This document shows positions 53,771-62,688 of a stretch of DNA of 64,000 bases, piece after piece. Both the position numbers and the translations under genes were made by a program. The first letter of the stretch is position 1, and each line of letters begins with the position of its first letter. The notes beneath the pieces are model-generated. The model was not told the DNA's origin and did not search any database. It saw only the letters and a list, made by a program, of their open reading frames with translations. This DNA comes from Nonomuraea rubra (lineage in GTDB: Bacteria; Actinomycetota; Actinomycetes; Streptosporangiales; Streptosporangiaceae): contig NZ_JACHMI010000001.1 in assembly GCF_014207985.1 (NCBI RefSeq), forward strand, positions 2,215,001-2,279,000. The letters run 5' to 3'.

Positions 53771-53790
53771 CGCGATAAGGCGCGATAAGG
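53771..53790. repeat. tandem CGCGATAAGG operator candidate
   Basis: Two perfect adjacent copies of CGCGATAAGG lie 8 bp before the TetR start and between it and the divergent MFS gene. The 10-bp period puts both on one DNA face, which fits a regulator site. Confidence 0.65.
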
Positions 53791-53797
53791 TACGCGG

Positions 53798-54586
53798 GTG
53801 AGTCGCGAGCACGAGCGGAACGCGGGCGAGCCCCAAGCGCCCGCCGCGCCCGGCGACAGCACCGCGGCTGATCGCAGTACCGCGCTTGGAGACAGCGCCG
53901 CACCTGGAGACAGCGCCGCACCTGGAGACAGCGTCGCGGCTGATGGCAGTGCCGCGCCTGGAGACCGCGCCGCGCCGGGCGGCAGCGCCGCGTCTCATGA
54001 CAGCGCTGCGTCCCGCCGTCGGGGTGCCAAGCTGGAGGACGCGCTGCTCGACGCCGCCTGGGACGTGCTCCTCGAACACGGCTACCACGGCTTCACCTTC
54101 GAGGCCGTCGCCACCCGCGCCGGCACGAGCCGCCCCGTCCTCTACCGCCGCTGGCCGCACCGCGACGCCCTGCTCCTGGCCACCCTCACCCGCTACTGGC
54201 GCCCGATCGCGCTGCCCGACACCGGCAACCTGCGCGACGACGCGATCGGCTTCCTGCGCAACGCCGACGCCGACCGCGCGGGCATGATCACGCTGATGAG
54301 CGTGCAGCTCGTGGACTACTTCCAGGACACCGGTACGAGCCTCGGCGAGCTCCGCGACACCCTCCTGCCGCCAGGCCACCCGACGGCCTTCGAGACGATC
54401 GTCGCCCGCGCGGTCCGGCGCGGCGAGCTGCCCGACGTGCCGCGCCCGCCCCGCGTCCTGAACCTCCCGCTGGACCTGCTGCGCCACGACCTGTTCATGA
54501 CGATGCGCCCGGTGCCGGACGAGGCGATCGAGGAGATCGTGGACGACGTGTGGCTCCCCCTGCTCAGAGCCCCCGGCACCGCCTGA
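53798..54586 (+). CDS. TetR-family regulator with a repeat-rich N-terminal extension
   Basis: The TetR domain starts near residue 75 (AKLEDALLDAAWDVLLEHGYHGFTFEAVATRAGTSRPVLYRRWPHRDALL), followed by a ligand domain; the total is 262 residues. The first 75 residues are an Ala/Pro/Gly/Asp/Ser-rich repeat (APGDSAAPGDSVA), encoded by imperfect tandem copies at about 53880-54000. GTG 53798 is the assigned start, but initiation closer to residue 70 is possible. It probably represses the divergent MFS exporter. Confidence 0.85.
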   Translation: MSREHERNAGEPQAPAAPGDSTAADRSTALGDSAAPGDSAAPGDSVAADGSAAPGDRAAPGGSAASHDSAASRRRGAKLEDALLDAAWDVLLEHGYHGFTFEAVATRAGTSRPVLYRRWPHRDALLLATLTRYWRPIALPDTGNLRDDAIGFLRNADADRAGMITLMSVQLVDYFQDTGTSLGELRDTLLPPGHPTAFETIVARAVRRGELPDVPRPPRVLNLPLDLLRHDLFMTMRPVPDEAIEEIVDDVWLPLLRAPGTA

Positions 54587-54714
54587 ACGGCCGCCGGCGC
54601 GACTTTGTCGGTCGGGCCCGCCATACTCGCCGCTAACGATCACCGAGGATGCCGGTCCGTTCGTCGCTCGACCGGCCAGTCCCGCATCAGACACAGCGTG
54701 GAGGTGTGTTCGGC

Positions 54715-57700
54715 ATGAGCGCAGATCGGATGCTCACCCTTGCCGGCGACGGTTCGGCGAAGTTCTGGGAGGTGCGGCAGGACGGCACGGACCTCACCAT
54801 CCGGTACGGGAAGATGGGAGCGACCGGCCGGACGCAGGTCAAGGCGTACGAGACCGCGGAGGCCGCCACGGCGGCGGCCGGCAAGCTGGTGGCGGAGAAG
54901 TTACGCAAGGGCTACACCGAGGACGAGACAGTCGCTGCCCCGGAGCCGGTCGGCGCCGCCGGGAACGAGCCGGTCGCCGCCGAGGACGAGGACCGGCTGA
55001 CGATGCCGGCCGCCTGGCTGCGGGCGCTGTACCCGCGGCGGGGCGGGACGAAGGTCGCGGTGAAGCAGCCGGATCCGGCCGCGCCCGGGCAGCTCGCCAC
55101 CAGGCTGGAGGGGCACAGGCAGCGGCTGCTGGACTCGCTGGCGCAGGTCCGTGATCCGGAGCTGGCCGCGGCGGGGACGGCGTACCTGGCGGGGGCGCCC
55201 GCCGCCACGCCGCTGGGCGCCGCGGTGGTGGTCGCGTCCCTGGCGCAGCACGACCGCGAGCTGGGGCCCCTGATCGCCGAGGCCTGGCTGGCCGAGCACG
55301 GTCCCGTGTTCGCGGCGGTGGCCGTGACCGAGCTGGCCTCGCTGGAACTCGCCTATGACAGGGACGACTGGCGAGTGCGGCGCGTGGCAGACGACGAGTT
55401 CCCGCAACATTGGTGGGGCTGGGACAGGATAGGGATCTACACGCGCGTCCGCGCGGCCCTGGCAGCCGAGCCGGACGCCGGGTACGCCCTGGCCGTCGAG
55501 GCCCTGGCGGCCAGTCGCGAGGCCGGGCTGCACCACCGGGTGGCGGCCTCGTTCCTGGCGCCGACCGAGGTCGCCTGGGTCACGGCCGACTGCGCCGAGG
55601 TGGACAGCGTGAACCCGCGGCTCGCGTTCCACCTGATGGCCGCGATCAGCACGCCGGAGCAGCTGGCGCTCATCGCGGGCCACGTGCACGCCTACTCGGT
55701 GCTGCACTCGCTCGCCCTGCCCGCCACGCTCATCGACGGCGTGGGCCTGGAGGCCCTGCCGCTGCTGGCCGGACTGCTGGACGACGCCTACAGCGCGGAC
55801 AACGAGCGGCGGCTGCTGGGCGTGCTCGCCGAGCTGCCGTCCGACGCGGCGATGCGGGCACTCCTCGACCGCCTCGACCGCAAGTACACCCAGCCGGCGT
55901 TCATGCGCGCGGCGGCCCGCTTCCCCCGCAGGGCGATGCGGCTGCTGGCCACCACCGGCGGCAAGACCGCGGACCTGCTGCTGCGCGCCCACGTGCACTC
56001 CCATCCCGACCTGGTGCCCGAGGTGCTCGCGACTGTCGGAGACGCCGCCGCCGAACGCATCGACAAGCTCGCGAACGCCGCGCCGGTCGCCACCGCCCCG
56101 GTCGAGGCCCTGCCCGAGGTGCTGGTCAGCCCGCCCTGGTCGCGTTCCCGTAAGGCCCGCAAGCAGGCCGAGGTGAGCGGCCTGGCGTGTGACGACGAGC
56201 CGGCCCTGGTGTGGGCGCCGGGCGAGCGGGACAACTGGCGCTCCTGCCATGCCCGGTACGAGCGGACCTACAACCAGACGTGGGAGGCGGTCGCCGCCCA
56301 GATCGCCGAGACCGGCGGCGCCTCGGGATACTGGGGCAACGAGGCCGCCCTGTTCGTCTCCGGTCCCGAGAGGCTGGCCGCACCGCTGATCGGCACGTGG
56401 CGCCCGGCCGACCGGTGGGGAGCCGCCGAGTGGCTGCCGCCGATCATCGCCAGGTTCGGGCTGGCGGCACTGCCCGTGGCCCTGGACTGCGCCCGGCGCA
56501 GCCCCGCCACGGTCGCTCAGGTGCTGCTCCCGTTCGCCGGCCCGGAGATCGCCGTGCTGATGGCCGACTGGCTGGCCCGGCTGAAGTCGGTGCGCGCCAT
56601 CGCGCTGGCCTGGCTGGCACGCCACCCCGAGGCCGCCGCCAGGGCGCTGATCCCGGCGGCCCTCGGCAAGCCCGGCGCGGCCAGGCGGCAGGCCGAGCAG
56701 GCGCTGACGGCGCTGGCCGCCGGAGGCGAGCGCGACACCGTGGCACGGGCCGCCGCGGGTTACGGTCCCGACGCCGAGGCCGCGATCGCCGACCTGCTCG
56801 CGGCCGACCCGCTCGACGCGCTGCCCGCCAAGATGCCCACGCTGCCCAAGTGGGCGGACGTCGCGCTCCTGACGCCGATCCACCTGCGTGGCGACGCGGG
56901 CGCGCTGCCGGCCGCGGCGGTCCGGCACGTGATGACGATGCTGGCGCTCTCCCGGCCGGGCCAGCCGTACGCCGGGCTCGCCCTGGTCCAGCGGGCCTGC
57001 GACCCTCACAGTCTGGCGAACTTCGGCTGGTCGCTGTTCCAGCGCTGGCAGGCGGCCGGTTACCCGTCCAGGGAGGGCTGGGTGATGGACGCCCTGGGGC
57101 TGATCGGCGACGACGAGACCGTCAGGCGGCTGACCCCGCTGATCAGGGTCTGGCCCGGCGAGAACGCGTACGCGCGTGCGGTCACCGGCCTGGACCTGCT
57201 GGCCGGCCTCGGCTCCGACGTCGCGCTGATGCACCTGCACGGCATCGCAGAGAAGGTCAAGTACAGCGGGCTCAAGAGCCGGGCCAGGCAGAAGCTGGAC
57301 GAGGTGGCCGCCGAGCTCGGCCTGACCCCGCAGGAGCTGGCCGACCGGCTGGTGCCGGACTTCGGGCTGTCCGCCGACGGCAGCCTGACGCTCGACTACG
57401 GCCGCAGGCGGTTCGTCGTCGGCTTCGACGAGCAGCTCAAGCCGTACGTGGCCGACGGGGCAGGCAAGCGGCTGAAGAACCTGCCCAAGCCCGGCGTCAA
57501 CGACGATCCGGAGCTGGCGCCCGCCGCCTACCAGCGGTTCGCCGGGCTGAAGAAGGACGTGCGGGCCGTGGCGTCGGACAACATCCGCCGCCTGGAGCAG
57601 GCCATGGTGGGCCGGCGCCGCTGGAACGCCGAGGACTTCGGGCGGCTGCTCGTCGGCCACCCGCTGCTCTGGCACATCGTACGGCGGCTGGTCTGGGGCA

Positions 57701-58212
57701 TCTACGACTCCTCCGGCGAGCTCACGGGCGCGCTGCGCGTGGCCGAGGACCGCAGCTTCGCCGACGTCGAGGACGACCCGCTGACGTTGCCCGATGGCGC
57801 CTCCGTCGGGGTGGTGCACCCGCTGGAGCTGGGGGAGAGCCTGCCCGCCTGGGCCGAGGTGTTCGCCGACTACGAGATCCTCCAGCCGTTCCCGCAGCTC
57901 GGCAGGGAGACGTACGAGCCGGACCAGGCGCTGATCGCCGAGATCGAGGCCGCCAAGATCCCGACCGGCGCGGTCGTCGGCCTGGAACGGCGCGGCTGGC
58001 GGCGCGGCGCGCCGCAGGACGCCGGCATCCAGGGCTGGATCGAGCGGGACGTGCCCGGCGGCAGGACCCTCACGATCAGCCTCGACCCCGGCATCGCGAT
58101 CGGCTACCTCGACTTCGCCGAGGAGCAGAGCCTGATAGGGGTCTCGGTCGAAGGGCTCGACCCGATCACCGCCTCCGAGATCATCCGGGACCTGCGGGAG
58201 ATCACCCGATGA
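54715..58212 (+). CDS. WGR domain plus DUF4132 protein
   Basis: This 1165-residue protein starts with a WGR-type domain (KFWEVRQDGTDLTIRYGKMGATGRTQVKAY, about 14-80), known from PARPs and some bacterial proteins for nucleic acid contact. A long HEAT-like helical middle follows, and the C-terminal DUF4132 region begins near residue 880 (ARQKLDEVAAELGLTPQELADRLVPDFGL). GGAGGT precedes ATG 54715 by 9 nt. Its stop overlaps the MoxR ATPase gene (ATGA). It is the first gene of a five-gene operon and may be the recognition or scaffold part of the AAA+/VWA system. Confidence 0.87.
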   Translation: MSADRMLTLAGDGSAKFWEVRQDGTDLTIRYGKMGATGRTQVKAYETAEAATAAAGKLVAEKLRKGYTEDETVAAPEPVGAAGNEPVAAEDEDRLTMPAAWLRALYPRRGGTKVAVKQPDPAAPGQLATRLEGHRQRLLDSLAQVRDPELAAAGTAYLAGAPAATPLGAAVVVASLAQHDRELGPLIAEAWLAEHGPVFAAVAVTELASLELAYDRDDWRVRRVADDEFPQHWWGWDRIGIYTRVRAALAAEPDAGYALAVEALAASREAGLHHRVAASFLAPTEVAWVTADCAEVDSVNPRLAFHLMAAISTPEQLALIAGHVHAYSVLHSLALPATLIDGVGLEALPLLAGLLDDAYSADNERRLLGVLAELPSDAAMRALLDRLDRKYTQPAFMRAAARFPRRAMRLLATTGGKTADLLLRAHVHSHPDLVPEVLATVGDAAAERIDKLANAAPVATAPVEALPEVLVSPPWSRSRKARKQAEVSGLACDDEPALVWAPGERDNWRSCHARYERTYNQTWEAVAAQIAETGGASGYWGNEAALFVSGPERLAAPLIGTWRPADRWGAAEWLPPIIARFGLAALPVALDCARRSPATVAQVLLPFAGPEIAVLMADWLARLKSVRAIALAWLARHPEAAARALIPAALGKPGAARRQAEQALTALAAGGERDTVARAAAGYGPDAEAAIADLLAADPLDALPAKMPTLPKWADVALLTPIHLRGDAGALPAAAVRHVMTMLALSRPGQPYAGLALVQRACDPHSLANFGWSLFQRWQAAGYPSREGWVMDALGLIGDDETVRRLTPLIRVWPGENAYARAVTGLDLLAGLGSDVALMHLHGIAEKVKYSGLKSRARQKLDEVAAELGLTPQELADRLVPDFGLSADGSLTLDYGRRRFVVGFDEQLKPYVADGAGKRLKNLPKPGVNDDPELAPAAYQRFAGLKKDVRAVASDNIRRLEQAMVGRRRWNAEDFGRLLVGHPLLWHIVRRLVWGIYDSSGELTGALRVAEDRSFADVEDDPLTLPDGASVGVVHPLELGESLPAWAEVFADYEILQPFPQLGRETYEPDQALIAEIEAAKIPTGAVVGLERRGWRRGAPQDAGIQGWIERDVPGGRTLTISLDPGIAIGYLDFAEEQSLIGVSVEGLDPITASEIIRDLREITR

Positions 58213-59288
58213 ACGAGCACGTGCAGCGGCCCCCGGCCGAGATCCGCTACGCCGGCGAGCTGGCCCGGCTGCGGGAGGACGACACCGACCCCCGCCCGCC
58301 CGGCTGGGCGCTGAGCCTGCGGGCCGCCCGGCGCTTCGTGCTCGGGGACGAGAAGCTGGGCATCAGCCGCAAGTTCGTGGGCGACCCCTCGCTGATCGAC
58401 CGGTCCCTGGTGTCGCTGGCGACCAACCGCGGGCTGATGCTGGTGGGCGAGCCCGGCACCGCCAAGTCGCTGCTGTCGGAGCTGCTGGCCGCGGCGGTGA
58501 GCGGCACCTCGACGCTGACCATCCAGGGCGGCGCCGCCACCACGGAAGACCAGATCAAGTACTCGTGGAACTACGCGCTGCTGGTCGCCGAGGGACCGTC
58601 CACCCGGTCGCTGGTGGCCGCGCCGCTGCTGCGCGGCATGGCGGAGGGCAAGGTGGTGCGCTTCGAGGAGATCACCCGGTGCCCGCTGGAGGTGCAGGAC
58701 TGCCTGCTGTCGCCGCTGTCGGACCGGGTGCTCGCCGTACCGGAGCTGACCGGACCGGAGTCGATGGTGTTCGCCAGGGAGGGGTTCACCGTCATCGCCA
58801 CCGCCAACACCCGCGACCGCGGCGTCAACGAGATGAGCGCCGCGCTCAAGCGCCGCTTCAACTTCGAGACCGTCTTCCCGATCGCCGACTTCGAGACCGA
58901 GCTGATGCTGGTGGAGGCGGAGGCCACCGCGCTGCTGAAGCGCTCGGGCGTCGGCGCGCCGCCGCGCAGGGACGTGCTGGAGGTCCTGGTCACCGCGTTC
59001 AGGGAGCTGCGCGATGGCCAGACCGCGCGCGGAGACGCCACCGACCGGCTGTCGGGGGTGATGAGCACCGCCGAGGCCGTCTCGGTCGCGCACGCCGTCG
59101 GGCTGCGCGGCTGGTTCCTGCGCGGCGAGCCGGGTACGGCCGCCGACCTGGTCTCCTGCCTGGCCGGCACCGCCGCCAAGGACAACCCGGAGGACCTGGC
59201 GAAGCTGCGCAGGTACCTGGAGCAGCGGCGGCGGCACGGCGAGCAGTGGCGGGCCCTGTACGAGTCCCGCCACCTGCTGCCGGGCTGA
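58209..59288 (+). CDS. MoxR-type AAA+ ATPase
   Basis: This 359-residue ATPase has Walker A VGEPGTAKS, Walker B VVRFEEITRC, sensor 1 FTVIATANTRDRGVNEMS and the arginine-finger region LKRRFNFETVF. MoxR proteins act as chaperones or assembly motors and usually work with a VWA-domain partner, here encoded two genes downstream. It is coupled to the DUF4132 gene by 4 bp. Confidence 0.92.
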   Translation: MNEHVQRPPAEIRYAGELARLREDDTDPRPPGWALSLRAARRFVLGDEKLGISRKFVGDPSLIDRSLVSLATNRGLMLVGEPGTAKSLLSELLAAAVSGTSTLTIQGGAATTEDQIKYSWNYALLVAEGPSTRSLVAAPLLRGMAEGKVVRFEEITRCPLEVQDCLLSPLSDRVLAVPELTGPESMVFAREGFTVIATANTRDRGVNEMSAALKRRFNFETVFPIADFETELMLVEAEATALLKRSGVGAPPRRDVLEVLVTAFRELRDGQTARGDATDRLSGVMSTAEAVSVAHAVGLRGWFLRGEPGTAADLVSCLAGTAAKDNPEDLAKLRRYLEQRRRHGEQWRALYESRHLLPG

Positions 59289-59290
59289 CG

Positions 59291-61573
59291 ATGGCGGTCA
59301 CGTTTCTCGGCGTGCGGCACCACAGCCCGGCCTGCGCCCGGCTGGTCGCCGACACCATCGCTTCCGTACGGCCGGCATACGTGCTGGTCGAGGGCCCGGC
59401 GGACATGAACCACCGGATGGACGAGCTGCTGCTCGGCCACGAGCTGCCGATCGCCGTCTACACCAGCTACCGGGATCCGGAACGGCGGCACGGCTCGTGG
59501 ACCCCGCTGTGCGACTACTCCCCGGAGTGGACCGCGCTGGCCGCCGGCCGGGACGCCGGCGCCGAGCTGCGCTTCATCGACCTGCCCGCCTGGCATCCGG
59601 CGCTGGCCGACGTCCGCAACCGGTACGCCGACGCCGAGGCCCGCTACGACGAGGTGACCCGGCGGTTGTGCCGGGCCTTCTCGGTGGACAACGTGGACGC
59701 GTTGTGGGACCACCTGTTCGAGATCGAGCCGGCCGACCGGCTCGACGAGCGGCTGGCCACCTACTTCGACCTGGTGCGCGGCGACACGCCGACGGGGCCG
59801 GACGACGCGGCGCGCGAGGCGTACATGGCGCACTGGATCCGGGCCGCCGCGGCCGACGCCGGCGACCGGCCGGTGGTCGTGGTCACGGGCGGCTTCCACC
59901 GGCCCGCGCTGATCCGGCTGGCCGAGCGGGGCGGCAGCGACTGGCCGGAGGTGCCGCGACCGCCCGAGGGCGCGGCGGTCGGCAGCTACCTGGTGCCGTA
60001 CTCGTTCCGGCGGCTGGACGCGTTCGACGGCTACCAGTCGGGCATGCCGTCACCGGCCTACTACCAGCGCCTGTGGGAGTCCGGCCCCGCCGAGGCCGCC
60101 CGCGGGCTCGCCGAGGCGGTGACGGCCCGGCTGCGCGCCCGCCGCCAGCCGGTCTCCACCGCGGACCTGATCGCCGCCCGCGCCACCGCGGACGGCATCG
60201 CGCTGATGCGCGGCCATCCGCATCCGGCCCGCGTGGACGTGCTGGACGGCCTGGCGAGCGCCCTGGTCAGCGAGGCGATCGAGACCCCGCTGCCGTGGGC
60301 CACCCGAGGGCCGCTGCAGGCAGGCAGCCATCCGGTGATCGTGGAGATGATCGCGGCGCTGAGCGGTGACCGGGTGGGCCGCCTGCACCCCTCGACCCCG
60401 CTGCCGCCGCTGGTGCACGCCGTCCTCGCGGTGCTGGGCGATCCCGGCGAGGAACGGCTCGACCTCGGCAAGCAGGCCGGCCGGGAGCGCAGCCGGCTGC
60501 TGCACCGGCTGCGCGTGCTCGGCATCCCCGGCGTGGAACGCCGCTCGGGCCCCCGCCCGGGAGGCGGCGCGGAGCTGGTGGAGCAGTGGGTGCTGACCGA
60601 GGCGGTGGACCGGCTGCCCGCCCTGATCGAGGCCGGCGGGTACGGCGTGGACCCGCAGGAGGCGGCGGCGGCCGCCCTCGCGGAACGTGTCACGGGCGCC
60701 GATCTGGACCAGCTGGCCGGCATCCTGTTCGACGCTGCGCTGTGCGGCGTCGGCGAGCTGGCCGGACGGGTGCTGGACGATCTGGCGCGGGCTGTCGGCG
60801 CGGCGGCCGATCTGGGGGCGCTGGGGCGTACCCTCACCGTGGCCCTGGCGATGTGGCGGCACGACGACCTGTTCCGGACCAGCGGCAGCACCACCCTGGG
60901 CACGGTCGTCGTGGCCGCCACCGAACGGGCGCTCTGGCTGGCCGAAGGGGTGCGCGGCGGGCCCGCCCCGGCCGATCTGGCGCGCATCGACGCCGTGATC
61001 GCCGTACGCGACGCGCTCCGGCACGCCGGTCCGGCACTCGGCCTGGACCCGGCGCTGGCGCTGGGCGTCGCCGGCCGGATCGCGGCCTGCCAGGACGCGC
61101 CGCCCGACCTGCGGGGAGCGTCGCTGGGCCTGGCCTGGTCACTACGCGGCACAACCACCGGCGACCCTGGCGGAGTGGTGTCCGGTGCGGCGGGCGATGG
61201 CGAGCTGGTCAGGGCGGTGCGGGGGGCGTTCGTCCCGGCGACGGCCGGGGACTGGCTGGCCGGGTTGTTCGCGCTGGCCCGCGAGGAGGTGCTGCACGCC
61301 GACGGCATGCTGGAGCTGCTCGACGAGCTGGTCGCGGCGCTGACCGAGGACGACTTCCTGGTGGCCCTGCCCGCCCTGCGCCAGGCGTTCGGCTTCTTCC
61401 CGCCGCGAGAGCGGCACCTCATCGCCACCCGCCTGGTCGAACGGCGCGCCGGGGGCGGCTCCGGCTGGGACCTGATGCGGCTGGACGCGGCACCGGAGCT
61501 GGTCGCCGCCGGAATGGCACTGGACGAGCGGGTCGAAGCGGCCCTGCGCCGGGAGGGACTGATCACGTCATGA
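59291..61573 (+). CDS. DUF5682-like protein of the AAA+/VWA operon
   Basis: This 760-residue protein begins VTFLGVRHHSPACARLV and VLVEGPADMNHRMDELL, a TraB/ChaN-like opening, then FIDLPAWHPAL, VVVVTGGFHRPALIRLAE and YLVPYSFRRLDAFDGYQSGMPSPAYYQRLWE. From memory this fits the DUF5682 family that accompanies MoxR-VWA pairs. The conserved His, Glu and Asp residues in the first 200 residues could bind a metal. The C-terminal half is helical. It starts 2 bp after the MoxR stop and overlaps the VWA gene by 4 bp. Confidence 0.75.
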   Translation: MAVTFLGVRHHSPACARLVADTIASVRPAYVLVEGPADMNHRMDELLLGHELPIAVYTSYRDPERRHGSWTPLCDYSPEWTALAAGRDAGAELRFIDLPAWHPALADVRNRYADAEARYDEVTRRLCRAFSVDNVDALWDHLFEIEPADRLDERLATYFDLVRGDTPTGPDDAAREAYMAHWIRAAAADAGDRPVVVVTGGFHRPALIRLAERGGSDWPEVPRPPEGAAVGSYLVPYSFRRLDAFDGYQSGMPSPAYYQRLWESGPAEAARGLAEAVTARLRARRQPVSTADLIAARATADGIALMRGHPHPARVDVLDGLASALVSEAIETPLPWATRGPLQAGSHPVIVEMIAALSGDRVGRLHPSTPLPPLVHAVLAVLGDPGEERLDLGKQAGRERSRLLHRLRVLGIPGVERRSGPRPGGGAELVEQWVLTEAVDRLPALIEAGGYGVDPQEAAAAALAERVTGADLDQLAGILFDAALCGVGELAGRVLDDLARAVGAAADLGALGRTLTVALAMWRHDDLFRTSGSTTLGTVVVAATERALWLAEGVRGGPAPADLARIDAVIAVRDALRHAGPALGLDPALALGVAGRIAACQDAPPDLRGASLGLAWSLRGTTTGDPGGVVSGAAGDGELVRAVRGAFVPATAGDWLAGLFALAREEVLHADGMLELLDELVAALTEDDFLVALPALRQAFGFFPPRERHLIATRLVERRAGGGSGWDLMRLDAAPELVAAGMALDERVEAALRREGLITS

Positions 61574-62688
61574 CCGACCCCACCCTCGAACGGTGGCGCC
61601 TGCTGCTCGGCGAGGCAGGCGGCGCGTGCCTCGGCGGCGCGCAGCTCGACGGCCAGGCCGCCGCCCGCGACGCCGCCGTCGACTGGCTCTACGGCCGCGA
61701 CGAGGAACTGCGCCGGCGCGGCGTACGGCAGGGCGGCACGGGGCCGTCCACGCTGACCACGTTCGACTGGCTCGACGACATCGCCCGGCTGTTCCCCAAG
61801 GAGACCGTGGAACGCCTGCAACGGGACGCGGTCGAGCGCTACGAGATCCACGACGTGGTGACCGACCCCGCCGTCCTGGCCCGCATCGAGCCCAACCCGG
61901 CCCTGCTCAAGGCGGTGCTGCGGACCAAGCACCTGATGAACCCGCAGGTACTCCGGCTGGCCAGGCGGATCGTGGAGCAGGTCGTCCGCCAGCTCATGGA
62001 CAAGCTCGCCACGGAGGTGCGCAGCGCGTTCACCGGCACCAAGGTACGGCGGTCCGGTCGGTTCCGGCTGGCCCGCAACTTCGACATGGTCAGGACCCTG
62101 CGCGCGAACCTCGGCCGCTACCAGCCGGAGACGGGCAAGGTGGTGATCGAGACCCCGTACTTCTTCTCCCGCACCCGCCGCCACCTGGAGCAGTGGCAGG
62201 TGATCCTGCTCGTCGACCAGTCCGGGTCGATGGTCGACTCGGTGATCCACTCGGCCGTCACCGCGGCCTGCCTGTGGGGGCTGCCCGGGGTGCGCACCCA
62301 CCTGGTGGCGTTCGACACGGAGGTGGTGGACCTGACGGCCGACGTGGACGATCCCGTGGAGCTGCTGATGAAGGTCCAGCTCGGCGGCGGCACCGACATC
62401 GCCCGCGCGGCGGCGTACGGCGCGGGCCTGGTGGATCAGCCGCGGCGGGCGATCGTCGTGCTGATCTCGGACTTCTACGAGGGCGGTGATCCGCAACGGC
62501 TGGTACGGATCGTGCGCGACCTGGTGGGGCAGGGCAGCAAGGTGCTGGGGCTGGCGGCCCTGGACGAGCAGGCCAACCCCGCCTTCGACCGGGAGCTGGC
62601 CCAGCGGCTGGCCGACGTGGGGGCGTACGTGGGGGCGATGACGCCGGGCGAGCTGGCGTCCTTCGTGGCGGAGCACGTGGGCCGATGA
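61570..62688 (+). CDS. VWA-domain protein, partner of MoxR
   Basis: This 372-residue protein has a helical N-terminal half and a C-terminal von Willebrand A domain with the MIDAS motif LLVDQSGSM, the Thr/Asp of GGGTDIARAAAYG and VVLISDFYEGG. VWA proteins of this type bind a metal-dependent partner and are remodelled by the MoxR ATPase. It overlaps both neighbours by 4 bp. Confidence 0.9.
   Translation: MTDPTLERWRLLLGEAGGACLGGAQLDGQAAARDAAVDWLYGRDEELRRRGVRQGGTGPSTLTTFDWLDDIARLFPKETVERLQRDAVERYEIHDVVTDPAVLARIEPNPALLKAVLRTKHLMNPQVLRLARRIVEQVVRQLMDKLATEVRSAFTGTKVRRSGRFRLARNFDMVRTLRANLGRYQPETGKVVIETPYFFSRTRRHLEQWQVILLVDQSGSMVDSVIHSAVTAACLWGLPGVRTHLVAFDTEVVDLTADVDDPVELLMKVQLGGGTDIARAAAYGAGLVDQPRRAIVVLISDFYEGGDPQRLVRIVRDLVGQGSKVLGLAALDEQANPAFDRELAQRLADVGAYVGAMTPGELASFVAEHVGR

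Noticed and set aside
54587..54714. Possible small gene before the DUF4132 operon
   Set aside because: The 128-bp gap holds no convincing start with a ribosome site other than that of the DUF4132 gene; it is probably only a promoter.
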